A stretch of 64,000 nt of DNA from Imbricaverruca yamaguchii (Eukaryota > Arthropoda > Thecostraca > Neoverrucidae), in the NCBI GenBank assembly GCA_034440575.1, contig JAOTOL010001138.1, forward strand, positions 231,501-295,500, given 5' to 3'. Below the pieces are notes generated by a model. That model was not told the origin of the DNA. It worked only from the letters and a program-made list of their open reading frames with translations, and did no database searches. A program made the position numbers and the translations under genes. Position 1 is the stretch's first letter. Each line of letters opens with the position of its first letter. Below, in pieces: positions 56,230 to 64,000 of the stretch.

Positions 56230-57182
56230 CTGATTTTGACGAAGTCCCCTCGCATTCGTTTTTGTTTTCGCCCAAACCTATCCTAATATGGAATCAAGCG
56301 ATAGCACTTGCTGCTATCGCTTATAGCAATAGTCCCCAGTTACATTTAGAATCTGGATATGTCAAGGTAAAACCTCAAGGTCAAAATTTAAGCCACTTCA
56401 TTTTTCGAACTACTCGGCCTTCGTCTCTATGGTCTTAACATGCACCTACTTGGTGTCGTTCGCCTTGGTTTGCTGTAGCCGTAGGATATCAGAAAGTTGA
56501 TAAATTTCAATAATTTCACAGGTAAAAGGTCAAGCTGATTCTTCGGTCGTCTCGCGTTTTTTTCTCGGTTATCCAAACCTAACCACATCTAGTATCAAGC
56601 GATATCCCGTGGTGAGCATTCAAGTGATATTTTAAACCGGGATGTGTCAAGGTAAAAGGTTTGGCTGAGTTATTCGATGGCATCGCGTTTCGTCGATATG
56701 GTTTCAATTTGCAGAGCACGGATGGATGTCATTCGTCGTGGCTTGTTGTGCGGTGTCACAAATGTGAAAACTCGAAATAATTTGGATGGTCGAAGGTCAA
56801 GCTGATTTCTTCGGTCGCCCTGCATTTTTCACTTCGACCCAAACATATCCAGATCCACAATCAAGCGATAGCTCGTCGTGAATTCGGGGCTTAAGGGTGC
56901 GCCGACTACGGGGTCATTTAGCCGTTGTGAATCCTCGAGCAACATTTTAAAATCGGGACAAGTCAAGTTTAAACCTCAAGGTCAAAGATTAGTTGGAATT
57001 TTTCGAAGTCTTCGCGATTTGTCACCATTGGTTTAATTTGCACGAAGTAGGAGTCATTCGGCGTGGCTTGTTGCGCCGTATCAGAAAAGAACCGAACTAA
57101 TTACAAAGGTCAATGGTCATGCCGATTTCTTCGGTCACCTCACATTTTGTATTTGCCCAAACCTACCCACATCTGGTATCAG
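56230..57182 (+). repeat. array of about 290-bp repeat units, second locus, left part
   Basis: Same units as 6471-7680, with ATCAAGCGATA blocks near 56293, 56593 and 56860 and AGGTCAAA runs. The last unit is interrupted at ..ATCTGGTATCAG by the transposon, and the rest of that unit resumes at 59785. Confidence 0.8.
57177..57182 (+). repeat. target-site duplication TATCAG, left
   Basis: TATCAG directly before the left end of the 2.6-kb transposon; repeated at 59785-59790. Matches the GGTATCA position of intact host units. Confidence 0.85.
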
Positions 57183-57862
57183 AGGCATTTCACAGCAGCT
57201 CAAACGAAAATTTTCCAATTTGCCGTCCGAACATTTTTTATTTTCTTGAGAAGTTGGGTACCGGGTGTTTCAAGGGCGAACAATTCATTTATGGTGAACA
57301 AAAATTTACTCACAAAAATATTTCCCAAGATACAGTCCTTGCAAATTTCCCAAGGTCAGTGAGGAGGCCTAACTTTGACGACCCATAACCCCAAGGCTAT
57401 GAGAGATATTTCATTGACCTTTTCTTTGGTTGAATTGGGATGATCAAGGAACAAGTTCGCTATCTCAGATTTCCGATTTTCAATTTGTTAGTTCATGTGA
57501 CTCCGTGACCTAGTTTTTGCGTCGTGACCTTGACCTTTTGGATGCTGAAATTGAAACTTTTGTGTGATGAGCATTTGAACCCCATTCATGCCTTTTCACA
57601 TATATAAATACGAAACGTGGTGTTCGACCTGCAAAAAAGCACTTTTAGGGCTCGCAATGTTGACACAGCACGCTGTTTGGGACCCCTGCCCGCCGATAAC
57701 TTCGCATCTAGTTGGCACACGGTGTCGAAATGGTCCAGAGTGGCCCCTGATGACGAAACCTGTCAGTTGGATTCTGCAACACCGACAAGGTCATCTGACA
57801 TTGGCGTTCAAGGTCATCTGAGGTCACGAACACGTTTATGGTTATAACTTTGCCCCTAATAG
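57183..57862 (+). repeat. left terminal inverted repeat
   Basis: Complement of 59092-59784. Shared blocks include TTTTCTTGAGAAG, CAAGGGCGAACAATT, GTCAGTGAGGAGGCCTAACT, AGGAACA.GTT and GACGAAACCTGTC. It carries many GGTCA/TGACC words. Confidence 0.85.
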
Positions 57863-58896
57863 CTTTGCCATCGACACAGCTGTGTGTGATTCAGAAAATC
57901 GTGACTGCATGATGGGCGAGTGTGAAGAGTGTCCCAGCGAAGAAGGTGTGATGAACATGCTGAACATACTAGTCGAAGAGCGAGACAATGACGACGTTGA
58001 CAGTGAGAAGGAAGTCCACTACAAGCGGTGGGACAGCACTGACCGCTGCACGCTCCAAGAAATCGTCGCAAGCCAGGGCGAGTGCATCGAGAGACTGAGC
58101 TCCGCCACAGTGAAGCTGACATGTCATCACTTCGAGGCGAAGGCTAAGTCAACGCACTTCAAGCATATGAAGGAGACCGTTAAAGATGGCGGAGTTATTG
58201 TCCAAGGAGACTTTGCTGAGAACTACTTCTTCGTGGTGTAGAATGCCGCCCAAGGTTTTCACTGGGACACAGCGCAGAGCACCGTGCACCCGTTCGTGGT
58301 GTACTGGCGCCAAAACGGAGAGCAGCGACACCAGAGCTTCTGCTTGATATCTGACGCCACAAAGCATACAACTAGCACTGTGCACGCCTTCCTGCGCCAA
58401 CTGGTACCAGCAATAAAGGAAGAGGTTCCCGGGCTCATGAAAATGCATTACTTCACGGACGGATGCGCTGCGCAATACAGAAACAAGCACAGCTTCGCGA
58501 ATGTGTGCTATCATAACATCGACTTCTCCGGTGTGACATGTGAGTGGCACTTTTTCGCCATGTCCCACGGGAAGGGAGCGTGCGATGGCATAGGTGGCAC
58601 CGTGAAACGCGCCACGCACCTCGAGAGCCTGCGGCGCCCGGTAAAAGGTCAAATCCTCACACCAGAGGACATGTACCGATTTCTTGCCGGGCAGCTTGTG
58701 ACAAAGATCAAGTTTTTCTATGTCACAAAAGAGGAAGTGCAGAAGGCTGAGAAGGAGCTGAATGGCCGCTTCACCAAAGCCGTGACGATCAAGGGAACAA
58801 GAAAGCACCACATGTTCTGCCCTGTGAGTCAGAAAATAATGCGGATCCACGTCCTCTCAGAAGACAAGACTGGAAAGCATGTCAAGGTGTTGAAGT
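57822..58896 (+). pseudogene. transposase-like protein, C-terminal part, one nonsense codon
   Basis: One frame is open from 57822 to a stop at 58894-58896, except for a TAG at 58239-58241. It contains CMMGECEECPSEE (Cys-rich), VIVQGDFAENYFFVV, then MHYFTDGCAAQYRNKHSFAN, WHFFAMSHGKGACDGIGG and TVKRATHLESLRRP. I recognise these as signatures of an uncharacterised protein family common in invertebrate genomes. Asp codons at 58209 (GDFAENY), 58458 (TDGCA) and 58584 (CDGIGG) sit where an RNase H-type transposase would need its acidic residues; that assignment is inference. No early in-frame ATG; the first is at 57909. CGACACAG at about 57871-57878 could be a splice acceptor, so upstream exons are probably missing. 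Confidence 0.75.
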
Positions 58897-59091
58897 GATA
58901 TGTTGGTGCGCTGGTGTCGTGTTGTTCTATCGATAGGTACATGTATATGTCAATAGACACCTGTAATTGTATCGGTGACCTGACTTCAGGCCACGTGACC
59001 TAACTTAACACATCGGGGTCATATCACGCATTCACGCATCACTGTAACCGTCTCGATGTGACGAACACAACAACATCGAGTTCAGCTGTTT

Positions 59092-59784
59092 AGCTCATTT
59101 AGGGATACAGTTTTAGCCAGAAATAAATTCGTGACCGCAGATCCAATGACCTTGAACACCTAATGTCAATGCCACCTTATGACCTCATGGCAGTATAACA
59201 GGCACCAACCGACAGGTTTCGTCGTCGGGAGCTACTCTAGACCATTTTGAAAACGTATGCCAAATAGATGTGAAGTTTTCGACGGACAGGGGGCCCAACC
59301 AGCGTGTTGTGTCAGCATTGTGATGCCAAAAAGTACTTTTTACATGTCGAACTCCACGTTTTTTATTTATTTATTTCAAATGGCCTGAATGGGGGTCAAA
59401 TCGTCATCAGACGAAAGTTATAATTTCAGCAGCCAAAAGGTCAAGGTGACGCCGCAAATTATAGGTCACGAGGTCACGTGACCTAATAAATTTAAAATCG
59501 AAAATCCGAGATAGCCAACCTGTTCCTTGATTCATCCCAATTCAACCAAAAAAAGTTAAATGCAATGGCTCTCTTAGCCTCAGAGTTATTGGTGGTCAAA
59601 GTTAGGCCTCCTCACTGACCTTGGAAAATTTGCAAAAATTGTATCTTAGGAAATATTTTTGGGGGAATTTTTTTTGCATCTTAAATAAATTGTTCGCCCT
59701 TGAAAGCCCCGGTACACATCTTTTCAAGAAGATAAAAAACAATGGTCAGACGGCACCCACCGGTTGAGTTACCATGGAATGCCT
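59092..59784 (-). repeat. right terminal inverted repeat
   Basis: Complement of 57183-57862 with scattered substitutions and small indels, i.e. two ends that have diverged since insertion or were never identical. Confidence 0.85.
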
Positions 59785-60470
59785 TATCAGCCAATAGCAT
59801 ATCGGAAAACTCGAGGAGCATTTCAAACTGGGACATGTCAATATCAAGCATCAAAGTCGATGGTTAGTATATTTTTTAGTCCTGGCGCTTCGTCGCCATG
59901 GCTTCAATTTCCATAGAGTGAGTGTCATTCAAGGTGCGTGAGGTACTCAAGCTATTTATAAATATAATCAATTTTCAAGGTCAAAAGTCGAGCTCATTCC
60001 TTTCGTCGTTTCGCGTTCCGTCGTTTTCTTCCAAAGCTACCCATATTTGGTATTAAGCGATACCCCACGGCCAACCCTCGGGCAATTAAAAAAAATTGAC
60101 TTCAGGGTTGGCCGTGGGCTATCGGTCGAGTAAGTTTAAAAAAATATGGCTCCAGGGCTGGCCGTGGGCTATCGCTGGATACCAAATTTCGGTAGCTTTG
60201 GAAGGAATGCGAAGTGACCAAAGGAATGAGTTCCATTTTTTACCTTATAATTTGCATTTTGGAAATTTTCCAACCAGACATGTCAAGGTAAAATCTCGAG
60301 CACAAAGGTTAGTTGAATCTTGCGAAGTCCTCGCGTTTCGTCGCTATGGTTCCCATTTGCATCAAGTGGGTACCATTCGACGTGGCTTTCCATACAGTAT
60401 CAGAAAGGGGGGAAATCGAAATAATTGCGAAGGTGTCGAAGGTCCGGTATGTGTACAATGATTGAGTGTA
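59785..60470 (+). repeat. 290-bp array, second locus, right part
   Basis: Starts with the duplicated TATCAG and continues CCAATAGCATATCGGAAAAC, CATTTCAAACTGGGACATGT and GCTTCAATTT as in other units. GGCTGGCCGTGGGCTATCG is locally duplicated (60100-60175). Ends in AGGTGTCGAAGGTCCGG, the start of the 3' module. Confidence 0.75.
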
Positions 60471-60471
60471 G

Positions 60472-60824
60472 TGTTGTAACAGGAGAAGCTAATCTCTTAT
60501 TGTTTGGAGCCATTGTGATAAGAGGCACTCATATCCCATTTGACTAGTGGCTCCTTCGTTACTAGAGTCCGTCGCTACTAGAGTCCAAGATGTCCGTTAC
60601 AACCCGCTTGAACAGCGCTCTCATTGATGGCTTTCGATTTGCTCTGCCATATTGCTGTTTCAAGGATGCAAAATAAACAGCCGTCTGTTCAAGTCGTCCG
60701 CTTTCTTCTTCATGGTTCAATCGAGATTGTCAATTTTGTAATAAGCTGCTAAATTTGCAAGCAAATGCGTACGATTTCATAACCATCTTGAGTTCATAAC
60801 CACGAGAGGGCAATGTTGTAATCA
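60472..60824 (+). mobile_element. candidate solo LTR or similar insertion
   Basis: An about 350-bp block is absent from the homologous module at 7720-7740. It starts TGTTGTAACAGGAG and ends ATGTTGTAATCA, so TGTTGTAA is repeated at both edges. It contains AAAATAAA as a polyadenylation-like signal near 60670. A TG..CA outline and the clean interruption suggest a solo LTR, but no internal retrotransposon part is present. Confidence 0.4.
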
Positions 60825-61245
60825 GGGGTAGGTCCAGATGGGTGTCTTTCTTTGGAGGGGCGCCACTGCCAAATTACCTGGAGGAGCGCCTTTGACAGAA
60901 AAATTGGAAGGGATGCACTCGGGTCTTCCCGGACGGGAGCCTTTCCATCTAAGAGGCGCCTTTTTTTCTCAGAGGATGCCCCTGGCTGAAAAAAAAATGA
61001 GCGGATACGCTCGAACCTTATCGGAGGGACGGGTTCTCCCGGCCGGAGGAACACTACTTTCCATTCTGGTGCACATGCCCCTAGTTCCACCCCTGCAACC
61101 GCCCCTGGTTGTTATTGTATCGAAATATGTCCCCGTAAAGCATGGGAACTGTTTCAGTAAATCCATATTTACTACGACATAAACATCTCCAATATTTGCT
61201 ATTTTCCTGTTACAAGGGGGCAACGTTTAAGGAAATTATAGCATC
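60825..61245 (+). repeat. 3' module of the composite repeat, second copy
   Basis: GGAGGGACGGGTTCTCCCGG, CATGCCCCTAGTT, TGTCCCCGTAAAGCATGGGA and TTTCCTGTTACAAG align with 7735-7960. The first 180 bases add a GGGCGCC/AGGCGCC-rich stretch not seen in copy 1. Confidence 0.6.
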
Positions 61246-62884
61246 GGTGGTTGTGAAATCGGTCCCAGCAAGTGGTTCACACGGTATGGTTGATACAATA
61301 GAGTTTGCTCCAAAGGTATGGAGCCAGTTTCCATGGCTATCACACATGTTGCTACAGCCACCCTCCTATCGCGGCAAAAACAAACGGAAGTCCTTCTGAC
61401 TGGCGGCTACGGAATGGTGACGATGGAGCGAACGTATAATGTCAACAGCTGTGCTTCGCCCTTATGTTCTAATTTGTTGCCCACTTTCTAAGCTTTAGGT
61501 GTAAGTTAGCATTACCTTGTTCTCTTAGCTCTGCAACGGTGATAAGCTTTTATCGCTTGCCGCTACACTGTACTCGCAATGTTGCATAACATCCTGCAGC
61601 CTGCATCAGATAGCCTGCGAGATGAATTGATATAGCTTGAATCAGCTTAATCAGCCTGTATCAACATCAGCCTACATGAATGTTTTGTGGACTATTTATT
61701 GATGAAGTAAAATAACCACAGAATTGCTTATGTGTACTAAGGTGTTTGGTAAAACTGAAGCAAGACGAACTTACCCAATATGTCTATGGCAATTTTTCAC
61801 CAGACGGAAATCATGGAACGAAGGAAAAGGTACAACTACCGAATGAACGTTTGCGCCATCCATAAATGCCATAAGCCATGAGCTATGGTCAGCCAGGTCT
61901 CAAACCACTATTACTACAGTAAGCATGAAATACGGACCTATCAGATGGTGTAAGCTAATGCCACTTATGACAATTCATCTTAGTGAACTCACATTTTATC
62001 AACTAGTCCCATCGTCAGCAATAGCTTACCCCTATAGCGGTGTAAGTTGGTGTACTGGCAGTTGCGTGATGTTTTGTTCTCGGGTTAAAAGCTGAGTGGA
62101 TGCGACGAACAAATCATTATCGGGGATGATGCTAGGTTTGGGCTTGACGTATGTGTAGCTATTTCCTCAATACCTTCCCGAAGTGATGACTTGTATTGAC
62201 TTTCGGTAAAATTGTATCAACTAGATCCGATCTCTCTTACTACATAAAGCTAAGTGTGCAAATTTATTGATAAACAGTGAAACGTGTTTATATTGGCGAA
62301 ACTTTTTGGCTCGAGAACATCAGATCCAGCAACGATAAGTTCAAAACCCATACCTTAAAAATGAACTGGCTGAAATCTGATGACTTTTTGTTGAGTGGCT
62401 TACATCTTAATCGTCCCCAAACTGCCCGCGTCCCTGATTCCCCCTCACACATACACACAATTCCAAAACCGGGGTTACACCCATACTATCCAGAGGTTGG
62501 TTGGTATACATCCAGGGGTGTTGTTTTGGATACTTCTAAGGGGGAATGTGCTCCTCAATACTGGATTTTCTCCACCACCGATAATTCCACCTTTTAACAT
62601 GGGACTTGACGGAGTGCGCCGAACACTCCATTTAAGCCTGCCCATTGGCTTCATGTATCTCCCCCCCCAATTAACTTTCAAAAATAAATATCCGTGTATG
62701 CACCTGAGCAGCTTTCAACTGCTATTCTGAACACTAAAATGGGATTGGCAGATCAGCATTTTCGCCGGCTGCTGACAAAACGAAAACATCAATTGTCGCT
62801 CCAAGCCTTCCCCAAATATGGCAAGTGATTATAGGCCTGTACATAACGGGAGTCGCCACACCACAGTGTGGAACGGCCTATTGT
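61246..62884. other. no gene seen
   Basis: Open frames (for example 62277-62597 and 62395-62730) overlap in different frames and have no motif. Confidence 0.4.
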
Positions 62885-63115
62885 AGCCTTTCAGCCATGC
62901 ACTAAGAAGTGGTACCCAACTAACCAACCGAAATTGGCATGTGCATTCAATTGATATTCCGTAAGTGGCAAATTACATACGATTCTCGAATTCAGCATGC
63001 TCCAGAGGTTCCCACATTCGCAGTGGACGATCGATGCGACTGGACTCTGCCGATGCTGTTCGTCTGTCTGACGCTGTTGGTTCAATGAGTCAGCTGTACA
63101 TATATAGCAGCATCC
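62885..63115 (-). promoter_or_regulatory. TATA-bearing repeated module, copy 2
   Basis: Complement of 46279-46500. TATATATG on the minus strand at about 63099-63106 is followed by the AP-1-like TGACTCATT, then the conserved GCGTCAGACAGACGAACAGC, ATCGATCGTCCACTGCGAA and GTTGGTTAGTTGGGTACCAC. Sequence upstream of the TATA box is not clearly shared. Confidence 0.5.
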
Positions 63116-63709
63116 GGCGGCTGATAGTCGGGGGATTCCCCAGGCGTCGAGTACGGAGCCGCAAGCCCGGCGATTCGCCGTGAGTGTGTACGCACGGCCA
63201 ACTGGGAATCAGGTGGTTCCTCGTGTGCCGAGAGAATGCTCGGAACCGGGATCTCACCCGAAATGAGAATGCAAAATAGTTGTATTAAAAAGCAATTGAA
63301 CGTTGGTATTGAGAGCGTTACCCGCACACTCAAACAAACAAAAAGTAGGACGCAGGCCTAGGCGAAGAAAAAGCCTCCGGACGGGCGAGAGTCAGGCCAG
63401 TCACTGTAGCGAAGGTTAGCACAATTCTTTGAAAATCATGTTGGATGCGAGATCTTTGAACGTACCTTACTTCATCTACGGTTTGTTTTCACCACCGCCA
63501 GCACTAGTGTAGGTTTCTGAAAATGTTCGGAGGGCACATGAAGGCATTGGGCGGGCCCAAATGGATTTTAAGTCATCACGCAGGGTCCCATGTTAAAAGC
63601 CAAAATTATTGGGAAGCAATGCCAACATCGGAAGAAGGGGAGGTCAAGTGCCGCCCCAAAAACATGCGAAGCCACACCCTCGGGTTGAATAAATGTCCAA
63701 TCTGCATCA
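63116..63709. other. no gene seen
   Basis: No supported feature. Confidence 0.4.
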
Positions 63710-63770
63710 GTTGGCGGCGCTACATGACTCAACGGTCGATGTCGTAAAACCAATAACCAACCAACCAATT
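63710..63770 (+). mobile_element. SINE family B, 3' end only
   Basis: TTGGCGGCGCTACATGACTC, AACGGTCGATG and the tail CCAATAACCAACCAACCAAT match the 3' end of the copy at 1923-2092. The tRNA-like head is missing. Confidence 0.65.
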
Positions 63771-64000
63771 TGCACCTGTGAACTTAAGTGAAACTGTTAT
63801 GCTTGGGAAGACATCGTACCGCTAATGAAAATTACAATCCATGTCACGCCAAATGTGAATTTAGATTTGTATTTGTCTGGTTAGATTGAATATTGTATAG
63901 TCAGTATGCATTGTCGAGACGGAGTTCTTGAAAATCGCGACGGAGACCTCAAAAGGTCGGACCGAGGTCCAGAAAATCGCGCCGAGCCTGAGGCACAAAT
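63771..64000. other. no gene seen
   Basis: No feature supported up to the end of the window. Confidence 0.4.

Larger units (their letters stand above)
57183..59784 (+). mobile_element. 2602-bp DNA transposon with about 680-bp TIRs, superfamily unassigned
   Basis: Ends AGGCATTTCACAGCAGCTCA and (complement of the right end) AGGCATTCCATGGTAACTCA. Inverted similarity extends about 680 bp inward on both sides. TATCAG is duplicated on each flank, and the flanks join to rebuild one unit of the host array. The centre carries a transposase-like frame with one stop codon. A 6-bp duplication with such long repeats is unlike hAT (8 bp), mariner (TA) or piggyBac (TTAA). Confidence 0.85.

Noticed and set aside
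58149..58850. Minus-strand 233-codon frame
   Set aside because: Antisense shadow of the transposase-like frame.

Overview
This window reads as the repeat-rich nuclear DNA of an animal, most likely an arthropod. The supports are one uninterrupted eukaryote-type gene, several families of non-LTR retrotransposons, tRNA-derived SINEs with target-site duplications, hAT-like DNA transposons, many micro- and minisatellites, and scattered TAACC/CCTAA stretches that resemble degenerate arthropod (TTAGG) telomere-type repeats. A tick or another chelicerate or crustacean would fit, but I cannot fix the species from the sequence. There are no bacterial operons, no CRISPR array and no rRNA genes.

Only one gene looks intact and cellular: a 318-codon, intronless phosphoribosyl pyrophosphate synthetase (29194-30150, +). 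Almost everything else that codes is transposon-derived and broken.

Layout: 0-8 kb holds a long hairpin, a decayed LINE reverse transcriptase with a SINE inside it, and a composite tandem repeat (6.0-8.0 kb). 8-14 kb is mostly anonymous, with a 3 x 60 bp repeat, a switchable hairpin and a transposase-like fragment at 11 kb. 14.1-16.7 kb is a transposon with long terminal inverted repeats, a zinc-finger fragment and a 33-bp coding minisatellite. 17.1-20.0 kb is a nest of hAT-like pieces with a CR1-type LINE inside. 21.3-24.5 kb has a 182-bp palindrome around (TA)n, a SINE with perfect target duplication inserted beside an A+C-rich LINE, and a CR1-type LINE. 26-31.3 kb contains more CR1 pieces around the PRPP synthetase gene. 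31.6-36 kb is tandem-repeat country with a 731-bp hAT-like element and a 16-bp array that changes orientation. 36-43 kb carries an I-type LINE tail and the longest CR1 copy. 43-56 kb has a broken unknown gene, several SINEs, two inverted copies of a TATA-bearing module, two inverted copies of a glycine-rich unit and coding-looking minisatellites. 56.2-61.2 kb repeats the composite seen at 6.4-8.0 kb, but interrupted by a 2.6-kb DNA transposon (57183-59784) and by a candidate solo LTR.

The most striking item is that 2.6-kb transposon. It has about 680-bp terminal inverted repeats, a 6-bp target duplication TATCAG, and a transposase-like reading frame of a family I recognise as widespread in invertebrates but cannot place in a named superfamily. 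Eight pieces of one CR1-like LINE family, ending in an 8-bp repeat and carrying an esterase-type ORF1, explain much of the rest.
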